Assembly: GCA_036377075.1 (NCBI GenBank)
Contig: DASUZB010000105.1
Coordinates: 29,247 to 93,246 of the forward strand
Reading direction: 5' to 3'
Origin: DASUZB01 sp036377075
GTDB lineage: Bacteria > Actinomycetota > CALGFH01
DNA: 64,000 nucleotides
Within the stretch, counting starts at the first letter, position 1. The number at the start of each line of letters is the position of its first letter. Below, one piece after another: positions 1-7,342 of this stretch. Below the pieces are notes generated by a model. That model was not told where the DNA came from. It did no database searches and saw only the letters and a list, made by a program, of their open reading frames with translations. The translations under genes and the position numbers were made by a program.

Positions 1-745
1 CCTCCGAGCGCGCCAGGATGCGGTCGACGGCCTCGGGCGCCAGCCGCCCGCCGGTCAGCAGCTCCAGGTGCTCGGCCAGCTCGGCGCGGGTGAACGGGCG
101 CAGCTCGATCCGCTCGATGTCGGGCACGCGCACCAGCTCGGCGAGCAGCGGCCGCAACGGGTGGCGACGGTGCAGCTCGTCCGAGCGGTAGCTGGCGACC
201 ACCGCGACGCGCCCGGTGCGCAGGGTACGGACCAGGAAGGTCAGCAGGTCGCGGGTCGAGCGATCGGCCCAGTGCAGGTCCTCGACGACGAGCAGCACCG
301 GCGCCAGCTCCGAGAGGCCGACCAGCAGCGACAGCACCCCGTCGAAGAGCTGCACCCGCTCGAAGGCGTCGCTCGGCGGCAGGGCGCCGATCCCCTCCTC
401 CGCCACCTTCGGCAGCAGCCGGCCCAGGCTCGGCACCGCCGCGACCATCGGGGCGGCCAGGTCGGCCTCGCCCGGCCGCCCACCGACGTCGCGGAAGGCG
501 TCGACGAACGGCACGTAGGGCAGGCCCACGTCGCCCGCCTCCATGCAGCCGCCGACCAGCGCCCGGACACCCTCGGCCTCGGCCCGGTCGGCCAGCTCGG
601 TCAGCAGCCGCGTCTTGCCGACGCCGGCGTCCCCGGCCACCAGCCCGACCGCCGGCCGGCCCCGCTCGGCGCGGGCGAGCACGGCGACGAGCCGGTCGAG
701 CTCATCGGCACGGCCGACGAACACCGCGCCCGCGCTGGTCCCCAT
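1..745 (-). CDS. LuxR-family regulator, N-terminal AAA ATPase part (cut by window edge)
   Basis: The reading frame begins at an ATG at 745 and stays open to base 1, so only about 248 N-terminal residues are seen. It opens with VFVGRADELDRL, followed by a Walker A motif GDAGVGKTRLL near residues 35-45 and a Walker B-like stretch LLVVEDLHWAD, the usual layout of the MalT/LuxR-type ATPase module (AAA_16). In that family a long helical middle and a C-terminal LuxR DNA-binding domain follow, but these lie outside the window, so the DNA-binding part is inferred. It follows the sensor kinase at 825-1889 on the same strand with a 79-base gap, so the two may be co-transcribed. A GTG at 781 is an alternative start; neither start has a strong ribosome-binding site. 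Confidence 0.8.
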   Translation of the reverse strand, partial: MGTSAGAVFVGRADELDRLVAVLARAERGRPAVGLVAGDAGVGKTRLLTELADRAEAEGVRALVGGCMEAGDVGLPYVPFVDAFRDVGGRPGEADLAAPMVAAVPSLGRLLPKVAEEGIGALPPSDAFERVQLFDGVLSLLVGLSELAPVLLVVEDLHWADRSTRDLLTFLVRTLRTGRVAVVASYRSDELHRRHPLRPLLAELVRVPDIERIELRPFTRAELAEHLELLTGGRLAPEAVDRILARSE

Positions 746-824
746 GCCCGCCAGTATGGCCCCAGCCTGCGACGCCGGCACCTCGATTGCCGGGGAGGCG
801 GCGCCGGCCGCGTGCGGCTCGCGC

Positions 825-1889
825 CTACCCCGAGGGGAGCGGCATCCGCACGGTGATGGCGGTGCCGCCGCCTGGCTCGGAGCACACCTGCCAGGTGCCG
901 CCGAGCATCTCCACCCGCTGGCGCATGCCGACCAGGCCGAAGCGCCCGTCGCGTACGTACACGCCGATGTCGCCCTGGTCGAACCCCTTGCCGTCGTCGA
1001 CGACGCGCAGCAGCAGCCCAGCCGAGTCGTCCTCGCACAGCCACGCCATCACGCACCCGGCGCTCGCGTGGCTGACGACGTTCGCGAGGGCCTCCTGCGC
1101 CACCCGGTACAGCACCGTCTCCACCTCCCTGGGGAGGCGGCCGGCCAGCCGTACGTGCAGGCTCACCGTCGCGCCGGTGTCGCGTTCGATCCCCGCGAGC
1201 AGCTCGTCCAACGCCGCCGGCAGGCCACCGTCGTCCAGCACCGGCGGGCGCAGCCCGGAGACCAGCCGGCGCAGGCTCGCCAGCTCGCGCGCCAGGTCCG
1301 ACTCGCAGCGGCGCAGCAGCTCCGCCACCGACTCCACCTCGCCCGCGGCCAGCCGCAGCCGGGCCTGGCCGAGCCGCAGGCCCAGCGCGGCCAGGTGCTG
1401 CAGGGAGTCGTCGTGCAGTTCGGCCGCGAGCTGTTCGCGCTCCCGCTCGGCTGCCTGCACGACCTCGTCGAGGAGCTTGTGACGCTCACCGTCCTCGTTG
1501 AGGATCCACGCCAGGCCGAGCAGCCGGCCGTGGTCGTCGCGGACCGGGCCGACCGCGGCGACCACCGGCTCCCACCGCTCACCGCGGCCACGCAGGGGCA
1601 GCTCGCACTCGATCACCCGGCGCAGGGCGCGCATGCGCGCGAGCTGCGCGTGGAACGCCACCCGCTGGTCGGCCGGGAGGAGGACGGCGAGCGGCTGGTC
1701 CAGCAGCAGGCCGCGCGGCTGGCCGAACAGGACCGCGGCGGCATCGTTGGCGTCGCGGATCACCCCGTGCTCGTCGGTGAACAGGTACGCGTGCGGGACC
1801 TGGGGGAACGGTGGCGGCAGGTGGGCGTCACCGGGCCGGTCCGCGACCTCCTCGGCAACCACGGACGGCACCCCCGGGCGCGCACGCAT
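825..1889 (-). CDS. PAS-domain sensor histidine kinase, NarL/DegS type
   Basis: A soluble 354-residue kinase with no membrane segment. A PAS domain covers roughly residues 30-130 (PHAYLFTDEHGVIRDAN opens it). A HisKA_3 dimerisation domain follows with the phospho-acceptor motif ELHDDSLQHLAALGLRLGQ (His near residue 159), and an HATPase domain with VVDDGKGFD and RFGLVGMRQRVEMLGG closes the protein. Such kinases sense through PAS and pass phosphate to NarL-type response regulators. No such regulator is in the window, but the downstream ATPase gene at 1-745 may be functionally linked. The ATG at 1889 was chosen because GGAGGG lies 7 nt upstream. The open frame extends to 2063, but that part is arginine-rich and not protein-like. 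Confidence 0.88.
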   Translation of the reverse strand: MRARPGVPSVVAEEVADRPGDAHLPPPFPQVPHAYLFTDEHGVIRDANDAAAVLFGQPRGLLLDQPLAVLLPADQRVAFHAQLARMRALRRVIECELPLRGRGERWEPVVAAVGPVRDDHGRLLGLAWILNEDGERHKLLDEVVQAAEREREQLAAELHDDSLQHLAALGLRLGQARLRLAAGEVESVAELLRRCESDLARELASLRRLVSGLRPPVLDDGGLPAALDELLAGIERDTGATVSLHVRLAGRLPREVETVLYRVAQEALANVVSHASAGCVMAWLCEDDSAGLLLRVVDDGKGFDQGDIGVYVRDGRFGLVGMRQRVEMLGGTWQVCSEPGGGTAITVRMPLPSG

Positions 1890-2011
1890 CACTCGACCCT
1901 CCGACGGCGATCGGACCCCCACGACCTGATGGCAAGCAGTAAACACCCGAGGGGCACTATCCAGCCATGCCTTCCTTACTGCCCTTGCCGCTCGAATGGC
2001 AAACCAAGACT

Positions 2012-2032
2012 GCGGGGGGCTCCGCCCCCCGC
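2012..2032. repeat. GC hairpin, 9-bp perfect stem
   Basis: GCGGGGGGC and its exact complement GCCCCCCGC are separated by TCC, and C-runs follow to about 2057. It lies upstream of the kinase gene in a non-coding stretch. It could be a terminator for transcription arriving from the right or a dispersed GC-rich repeat. There is no T-tract. Confidence 0.4.
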
Positions 2033-2092
2033 ACACCCCCCGGAAACCCCCGGACGCGGGCACAACCGCTGCGTCCGAGGGTCACGCCTCGA

Positions 2093-2142
2093 AGATCACG
2101 ACCCGGAGATCACGACGCGGAGATCACGACCCGGAGATCACG
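2093..2142. repeat. 14-bp tandem repeat, about 3.6 copies
   Basis: The unit AGATCACGACCCGG occurs at 2093, 2107 (one mismatch) and 2121, followed by a partial unit to 2142. It is flanked by two related GTCCGAGGGTC/CTCCGAGGGTC words at about 2072 and 2143. It lies in the non-coding stretch 1890-2351, between the kinase gene and the small membrane protein gene. No convincing reading frame covers it. It may be a regulatory repeat or a replication-slippage product. Confidence 0.7.
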
Positions 2143-2351
2143 CTCCGAGGGTCGTGGCGTGTAGTACGCTGCGCGTACTTCGCCGGATGAATTACTTTAG
2201 CCGGATTTGACTAGATCTGCGTGCTTGGTAAGACTGTTCCTTCCCCGGAGTGCTCGAGGCAGGAGCCTGCCACGCCGCCCAGCGGCCACCGCTCAGCTCG
2301 CCGAGGTTCCACACCAGTGTGCTTGCACACCTCACAAGGAGGGCGTGTCAC

Positions 2352-2775
2352 GTGGAGCCGACCAGAAGCTGGAGTGAAGGGGCGACGATGCCGACCAGGG
2401 CCCGGCGGGTCGAGGCCGTCCGCACGGTGCCGTCGGCCCGCGGCGCGCGGACCGTCGTCACGGTACGGGCCCGGCTGGCCGCCGCGCGGCAGAAGCCGGG
2501 ATTCCTGCGGCGCGCCGGCGCGGCCGCGGCGCTCGTCACGCTGCTCGCGCTCGGTGGCATGGCGCTGCTGTTGGGGCCGATCGCCGGCGCCGCCGGCGAC
2601 TTTCTCCACGGTCGGTGACCAGTCGGCCACGTCCAACCTGGCCAGCGACCTCTCCGGCGACTCCAGCAGCGCCTTCGTCGACAGCGGCACCGCCGACTTC
2701 TCCGGCGCGATCAGCGACTTCGGCGGCGGCGGTGACTTCGGTGGTGGCGACTTCGGCGGTGGTGGCGACTTCTAG
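2352..2775 (+). pseudogene. Small single-TM protein with Gly/Asp/Phe-rich tail, one-base frameshift
   Basis: A GTG at 2352 sits 9 nt after a strong AGGAGG (2337-2342). The first frame encodes a basic N-terminus, one membrane helix (AAALVTLLALGGMALLLGP) and AAG, then stops at 2618. A second frame, shifted +1, continues the protein-like sequence: STVGDQSATSNLASDLSGD, then a tail with repeated GGGDF ending at a TAG at 2773-2775. Removing one T from the TTT at 2601-2603 joins them as GDFSTVGDQ, which matches the DF/GD style of the tail. A terminator hairpin follows the second stop (2800-2836), not the first. This is a sequencing error, a recent mutation or a +1 programmed shift on the rare codon TTT. 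The family is not recognised. Confidence 0.55.
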
Positions 2776-2799
2776 CAGCGCACGATGACGGCCTGAGGG

Positions 2800-2836
2800 A
2801 TCCGGTGGTCCGGGAGCCAGCCCCGGACCACCGGAT
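2800..2836 (+). terminator. Rho-independent-like hairpin, 15-bp stem
   Basis: ATCCGGTGGTCCGGG pairs perfectly with CCCGGACCACCGGAT across a 7-nt loop, followed by TCTCC. It lies 24 bases after the stop at 2775, so it fits the end of the small membrane protein gene read through its frameshift. Confidence 0.65.
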
Positions 2837-2873
2837 TCTCCGTGCGGCACGGGGCCGGACAGGCGGCTGGAAC

Positions 2874-3010
2874 AATGGCTCGACGGACGACCTGGATACC
2901 CTGCCCGAGCCGGAGCTGCCGGCCTCGGCCCGCCGGGGTGACTCGGCGGCCTTCGAGCGGCTGGTGGCGCGCCACCACGGTCGGCTTCAGCGCTCCGTTC
3001 GAGGCAGCCG
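2874..3010 (+). pseudogene. N-terminal remnant of an ECF sigma factor
   Basis: One frame reads ARRGDSAAFERLVARHHGRL, which matches the start of sigma region 2 of ECF factors (the D-x-x-AFxxLVxRHHxRL helix). Similarity is lost near 3000, and what follows is not sigma-like. Regions 2.2-2.4 and 4 are missing, so this cannot be a working factor. No clear start codon or ribosome site is visible. It faces the small minus-strand frame at 2987-3163, which suggests a deletion that took the 3' ends of two convergent genes. Confidence 0.5.
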
Positions 3011-3163
3011 GTCCAGCGGTCCTGTACCTGAAGAAGGTCCGCGGCTGACGTTGGCGACCCCGGTCTCGCGGGCGCGCAGGGTTTCCTGGGCGGTGAGCAC
3101 CTGGTCCAGCCCGGCGCGCATGCAGGCGCGCTGCTCGGCGGTCAGGTGCCGGGCGAGCGTCAC
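2987..3163 (-). CDS. Possible truncated short protein downstream of the oxidase
   Basis: A GTG at 3163, six bases after the stop of the copper-radical oxidase gene, opens a 58-residue frame. Its first 35 residues (TAEQRACMRAGLDQVLTAQE and onward) look like a real amphipathic helical N-terminus. The rest, from about 3045, overlaps the sigma-factor remnant in antisense and does not look like protein. I read it as the first part of a gene whose 3' portion was lost. No family is recognised. Confidence 0.25.
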   Translation of the reverse strand: MTLARHLTAEQRACMRAGLDQVLTAQETLRARETGVANVSRGPSSGTGPLDRLPRTER

Positions 3164-3168
3164 GTCGC

Positions 3169-4746
3169 CTACGCGACCTTGACGATGCTGGCGACCGAGG
3201 GGACGCCGCGCGAGTCCACCGCCACCAGGTAGTAGTAGCCGGGCGGGGTCAGGCTCGAGCTCACCGTCAGCGACCAGGTAGGTCCGTTCGGGGTGGTCGC
3301 CGCGGCCAGGGTGAAGTCGCCCTCGGCCGCGCCGTCCTGGTGGGTGGTGCTCGCCAGGCGGAACACCCGCACGCTCTTCAAGCTGGTGCCCGCCGCGAGC
3401 CGCACCCCGACGGTGAACGCCTGGTTGTGGGCGATCGTCGCCGGTGCCGAGGTGATCACCGGCCGGTCGGCCACGTCGACGTACCAGGGCTCGAACGTCT
3501 CCACCATCCGCTGCACGGTGCCGCGCTGCGGGTTCCCACCCAGCAGGATCGCGCGGCCGCTCGGGTCAACCCACATGTTGGAGTGGTACTGGTGGGCCGC
3601 CCAGGTGGGCGCCGACGCCGCGAAGTTGTTGCTGGCCGGCTGGTACAGCTTCGTCGTGTACACCGGCCTGCCCTGCGGGTCCTGCCCGCCGGCCAGCAGC
3701 ACCCGCCCGTCGAACAGGGTCGCGTGCGACAGGTACCTCCTCCCCCCGCCCAGGGACGGCCCCGCCCGGTAGACGGGGTTGGGCGAGGAGTACAGGTCGA
3801 TCAGGGCGGTCGTCGCGACCGTGCCGCCGCCGGCCACCATCACCTTGTGCCCCTGGGTGTTGGGCACGAAGAACGAAGCCCCCTGGTCACGCCGGTTGGT
3901 GTCCAACCCGCCCACCGCCTGGAAGCCGCCGGTCAGCGGCCGCAGGAAGCCGACCCGCTGCGCCGAGTCGCCGAGCCCGACCCCGGTGAAGAACAGCCGG
4001 CCACCGGCCGTCGGCAGCATCTGCGGGTAGGTCGGCACGGTGAACGTGTAGGGGACGGCGCTCCAGGTGCGCGTGCGGGGGTGGTAGACCTCCGGCTTGG
4101 TGTTGAGCTTGCCGACGTCGTCGAGCCCGGAGAGCACGAACACGTCGCCGTTGCTCAGCTCCGTCGCCGACGGGTACCAGCGGCCACGGGCCATCGAGGC
4201 GACGCGAACGAACTGCCGGTTGACCCAGTCGTACTCGTAGCTCGTGCGCAGCCCGTAGAACGGGTCGTACTGCTTGGTGCCACCGGCCACCAGCACGTTG
4301 CCGTTGGGCAGCGACGCATGGCCGGCGCAGAACAGGTCGCCGGGAGTGGGCAGCTGGTAGGTGTTGCAGGTGTCCGGGAAGAACAGGTAGCTCTGGAAGC
4401 GCCCGGCACGGAACTCCGTCGGGTTGTTGCCGGAGCCGGCCATCAGCAGCACCGAACCGTCGGGCAGCACCGAGGCGTGCACCGGGTTGAACCCCTCCGG
4501 CAGCTGGCAGGTCGTCCACCGCCCGGCCACCGTCCCGAGCACCGTCAGCCGCTGCCGCTGGGCCGGCGTCAGCGGCGCCACCGAGGTGTTCAGCGCGCCC
4601 CGCTCGGAGCCCTGCACCGCCGCGACCGTCTCGCGGGCGATCCGCTCGGCCTCGGTCTCACCCGCCTGACCGGCCGCCGGGGCCGGCAACGCCACCAACG
4701 CCACGCCCACTACCAGCGCCATGCCAAGCAAAAACCGCACCTTCAC
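3169..4746 (-). CDS. Secreted copper-radical oxidase, galactose/glyoxal oxidase type (AA5)
   Basis: A 525-residue exported enzyme. The GTG at 4746 starts a clear signal peptide (VKVRFLLGMALVVGVALVAL, then an Ala-rich cleavage region). Kelch repeats form a seven-bladed propeller, with typical blades such as LPNGNVLVAGG and DGRVLLAGG. A C-terminal Early-set domain (DUF1929) ends in PPGYYYLVAVDSRGVPS. The family's copper and cofactor residues are all present: Cys140 (LFCAGH) and Tyr191 (RGRWYPSA) for the Tyr-Cys cofactor, Tyr387-His388 (HQYHSN) and His469 (STTHQDG). The family oxidises primary alcohols or aldehydes to give H2O2. In Streptomyces the related GlxA acts with the CslA synthase on an extracellular glycan, but no cslA is seen here. 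The substrate is unknown. Confidence 0.9.
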   Translation of the reverse strand: MKVRFLLGMALVVGVALVALPAPAAGQAGETEAERIARETVAAVQGSERGALNTSVAPLTPAQRQRLTVLGTVAGRWTTCQLPEGFNPVHASVLPDGSVLLMAGSGNNPTEFRAGRFQSYLFFPDTCNTYQLPTPGDLFCAGHASLPNGNVLVAGGTKQYDPFYGLRTSYEYDWVNRQFVRVASMARGRWYPSATELSNGDVFVLSGLDDVGKLNTKPEVYHPRTRTWSAVPYTFTVPTYPQMLPTAGGRLFFTGVGLGDSAQRVGFLRPLTGGFQAVGGLDTNRRDQGASFFVPNTQGHKVMVAGGGTVATTALIDLYSSPNPVYRAGPSLGGGRRYLSHATLFDGRVLLAGGQDPQGRPVYTTKLYQPASNNFAASAPTWAAHQYHSNMWVDPSGRAILLGGNPQRGTVQRMVETFEPWYVDVADRPVITSAPATIAHNQAFTVGVRLAAGTSLKSVRVFRLASTTHQDGAAEGDFTLAAATTPNGPTWSLTVSSSLTPPGYYYLVAVDSRGVPSVASIVKVA

Positions 4747-5127
4747 GAGCCCGCTCCATTTCGCGCACCCACCTGGGACCCACGCCCTGGAAAGACACGC
4801 AGAGCGGGGTGACGTGGCAATAGTTTGCGCTTTGAGCAGGACCGTGGCAAGCCATGACAATTACGCGACGATTGAGGGTCCCGAGGTAATTGAGACGGCG
4901 GGCCAGGTCCTGGTACTCCGTCCCACCAAGCGGCCGCTCCGGCGCGACTTGCCTGCTCAGGAAGGTTGTCGCCGCGACTAGTAATAACTACGTACGGCGA
5001 TACTCCATTGCGACCTAGAACAAATTACTGAGACCATGGAAATGCGCGGGCTTTCTCACCGCGTCTGGTGCCGTTCGAGCGGAAATCATGGCGAGGTGGC
5101 TCGCATAAAGATGCGATCCCAAGAGAA
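4747..5127. other. Intergenic stretch with AT-richer core
   Basis: This lies between the start of the oxidase gene and the end of the FMN-barrel gene. Bases 4950-5130 are clearly richer in A and T than the surroundings. The oxidase promoter should lie just above 4746, but I see no clear -35/-10 pair. An open frame at 4721-4981 on the plus strand has no ribosome site and no protein-like content, so I do not call it a gene. Confidence 0.4.
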
Positions 5128-5793
5128 TTAAGAAAGGGACGCCTTGCCCGGCGCGGGCCGGCACCAGCCGCTGACGTGGGCGGGCACCGTAAGGCCGGGG
5201 GCCAGCTGCGGGTCAGGCTCGGGCGCGTCGGCCTCCAGGCCGAGGGGAAGCAGGCCGGCCCAGATCGGCAGCTCGTAGTCCTCCTCCTCGTCCTTCGCCG
5301 GGCCGGTGCGCACCTTGGCGGAGACCTCGTCGAGCGGCAACGCCAGCACCACGGTGGCGGCCAGCTCGCGCTGGGAGGGGCCGCGGACCGCCGCGCTGCG
5401 GCCCGGGACGATGTGGTCCACCAGGGCGCTCAGTACGGCCTCCTTCTCCGCCAGGTCCGTCACCAGCCGGGTGCGGCCGAGTACCACCACCGACCGGTAG
5501 TTCATGGAGTGGTGGAACGCGGACCTCGCCAGGACGATGCCGTCGAGCAGGGTCACGGTGACGCAGACGTCGGCGCCTGGGCGCAGGCCCAGGCGGCTGC
5601 CGGTGGAACCGTGGAGGTAGAGGGTCTCGCCGACGCGGGCGTAACCGGTCGGGATCACCTGGGGATGGCCGTCGACCACGAAGCCGACGTGGCAGACGAA
5701 GCCCTCGTCGAGGATGGCGTGCACGGTGTCGCGGTCGTACGAGGCCCGCTCGGGCAGGCGCCGCAGCGTGGTCCGCTCGGTGGGCGCGTACAT
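5128..5793 (-). CDS. Pyridoxamine 5'-phosphate oxidase-like FMN split-barrel protein
   Basis: A 221-residue soluble protein. The N-terminal part (TLRRLPERASYDRDTVHAIL, then GFVCHVGFVVDGHPQVIPTG and GETLYLHGSTGSRLG) matches the NimA-like/PPOX family, which binds FMN or F420 and acts in redox or nitro-reduction chemistry. SAFHHSMNYRSVVVLGRTRLV is the usual central strand set. GGAAGGG lies upstream of the ATG at 5793. It is transcribed away from the MocR-type regulator at 5854, a common arrangement in which MocR proteins control vitamin B6-related neighbours. Substrate and exact cofactor are not determined. Confidence 0.85.
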   Translation of the reverse strand: MYAPTERTTLRRLPERASYDRDTVHAILDEGFVCHVGFVVDGHPQVIPTGYARVGETLYLHGSTGSRLGLRPGADVCVTVTLLDGIVLARSAFHHSMNYRSVVVLGRTRLVTDLAEKEAVLSALVDHIVPGRSAAVRGPSQRELAATVVLALPLDEVSAKVRTGPAKDEEEDYELPIWAGLLPLGLEADAPEPDPQLAPGLTVPAHVSGWCRPAPGKASLS

Positions 5794-5842
5794 CGACGAC
5801 CACCCTTCCCTTCCTGCCGCCGTCCGGCGCGGAATTTGTTAC

Positions 5843-5864
5843 AGTACAAAATTATGAACGTACT
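5843..5864. promoter_or_regulatory. Palindrome AGTAC-N12-GTACT overlapping the MocR start codon
   Basis: AGTAC at 5843-5847 and GTACT at 5860-5864 are inverted around an AT-rich 12-nt centre that contains the ATG at 5854. The same stretch should hold the promoters of both divergent genes. It is a good candidate operator for the MocR protein on its own gene and on the FMN-barrel gene. The assignment is inference. Confidence 0.5.
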
Positions 5865-7182
5865 AGAACGATACCACGTGGCCGGGAGCGGCGCCCAGGA
5901 GATCGCGGCCAGCGTCGAGGCGGCGGTTCGCGGCGGCCAGCTCGCGCCGGGCGACGCCCTGCCAACCGTGCGGGACCTGGCCGCGGCGCTCGGGGTCAGC
6001 CCGGGCACGGTGGCGGCCGCCTACGCGGCCCTGCGGCGCCGCGGCCTGGTGGTCACCGCCGGGCGGCGCGGCACCAGGGTGCGCGGCCGGCCGCCGCTGC
6101 CGGCCCACCCGGTGCCGCCCCGCCGGGACGGCGTCCGCGACCTCGCCGCCGGCAGCCCCGACCCGGAGCTGCTGCCCGCGCTCAGCCCGGTGCTCGGCGG
6201 GCTGGCGCCGGCGAGGCGCCTGTACGACGAGTCGCCCAACCTGCCGGCGCTGGTCGAGCTCGCCCGCGGCCAGTTCGACCGGGACGGCGTGCCCGCCGGG
6301 CCGGTGGCGGTGGTCAGCGGGGCGCTCGACGGCATCGAGCGGGTGCTGGTCGCCCAGACCCGCCCCGGCGACCGGGTGGCGGTCGAGGATCCCGGCTTCC
6401 CCCCGGTGTTCGACCTGCTCGCCGCGCTCGGCCTGACCCCCGAGCCGGTGCTGCTCGACCGCGGTGGGCTGGTGCCCGAGGCGCTCGAGCGGGCGCTGGC
6501 CACCAGGGTGGTCGCCCTGGTGGTCACCCCGCGGGCGCAGAACCCTACCGGCGCGGCGCTCGGCGCCGAGCGCGCGGCCGAGCTGGGCGAGGTCCTCGAC
6601 CGCCACCCGGACGTGCTGGTGGTCGAGGACGACCACGCCGGCCAGGTGGCCGGCGCGCCCTACCGCACCCTGGCGGACGGGCGGCGGCGCTGGGCGGTGG
6701 TCCGCTCGGTGTCCAAGACGCTCGGGCCCGACCTGCGCCTGGCGGTGCTGGGCGGGGACCCCGACACGGTGGCCCAGGTCGAGGGCCGCCAGCTCCTCGG
6801 GCCGGGCTGGGTCAGCCACCTGCTGCAGGCGACCGTGGCGGCGCTCTGGGCCGACCAGGCAACCGGCCGCCTGCTCGAACGGGCCGCGGCCGCCTACGCG
6901 GCGCGCCGCACCGCCCTGCTGGAGGCGCTCGCCGGCCACGGCATCGCCGCCAGCGGCGACTCGGGCCTGAACGTCTGGGTCCCGGTGCCCGAGGAGGCGC
7001 GCGCCGCCGCCGCCCTGCTCGACGCCGGCTGGGCGGTGGCGGCCGGCGAGCGCTACCGGCTGCGCTCCCCCAGCGCCGTGCGGGTCACCGTCGCGACCCT
7101 GCGCCAGCCGGAGGAGGCCGAGCGCCTGGCCGCGACCCTCGCCGGGGCGCTCGACCCGCCCCGCCGCACCCACCCGGCCTGA
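5854..7182 (+). CDS. MocR-type regulator (GntR HTH fused to PLP aminotransferase fold)
   Basis: A 442-residue protein. An N-terminal winged helix of the GntR family (GQLAPGDALPTVRDLAAALG, then SPGTVAAAYAALRRRGL) is joined by a linker to a fold-type I aminotransferase domain. The PLP-binding lysine is in VRSVSKTLGPDLRL (near residue 288), with the upstream Asp-containing strand VLVVEDDHAGQV and the motif PRAQNPTG. MocR proteins use the PLP domain to sense PLP or related ligands and switch transcription of neighbours. The divergent FMN-barrel gene is the likely target. The start is fixed by the ATG at 5854; the frame extends further left but into the other gene. Confidence 0.9.
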   Translation: MNVLERYHVAGSGAQEIAASVEAAVRGGQLAPGDALPTVRDLAAALGVSPGTVAAAYAALRRRGLVVTAGRRGTRVRGRPPLPAHPVPPRRDGVRDLAAGSPDPELLPALSPVLGGLAPARRLYDESPNLPALVELARGQFDRDGVPAGPVAVVSGALDGIERVLVAQTRPGDRVAVEDPGFPPVFDLLAALGLTPEPVLLDRGGLVPEALERALATRVVALVVTPRAQNPTGAALGAERAAELGEVLDRHPDVLVVEDDHAGQVAGAPYRTLADGRRRWAVVRSVSKTLGPDLRLAVLGGDPDTVAQVEGRQLLGPGWVSHLLQATVAALWADQATGRLLERAAAAYAARRTALLEALAGHGIAASGDSGLNVWVPVPEEARAAAALLDAGWAVAAGERYRLRSPSAVRVTVATLRQPEEAERLAATLAGALDPPRRTHPA

Positions 7183-7342
7183 GCCGGCGCGGCCGCGGCG
7201 GGCTCACCTCGCCGCCGCCCGCCGCCGACCGGCCCGGGCGCGCTGCGGGCTGTCCGGTCGCTGCCGTACCTTGGGGAGCAAGCTCTGCCACCGGGGGTCG
7301 TAACTGGGCTACTTGGCCACGCCACCGCCGGAGGGTCTGGCC

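Noticed and set aside
2012..2032. GC hairpin as terminator of the sensor kinase transcript
   Set aside because: It lies upstream of that gene, not downstream, so it cannot end its transcript; kept only as a repeat.
1890..2063. N-terminal extension of the PAS kinase
   Set aside because: The extra 58 residues are Arg/Ser-rich and an ATG at 1889 has a well-spaced GGAGGG.
4721..4981. 86-codon plus-strand frame opposite the oxidase signal peptide
   Set aside because: No ribosome site, antisense overlap with a real signal peptide, and no recognisable protein features.
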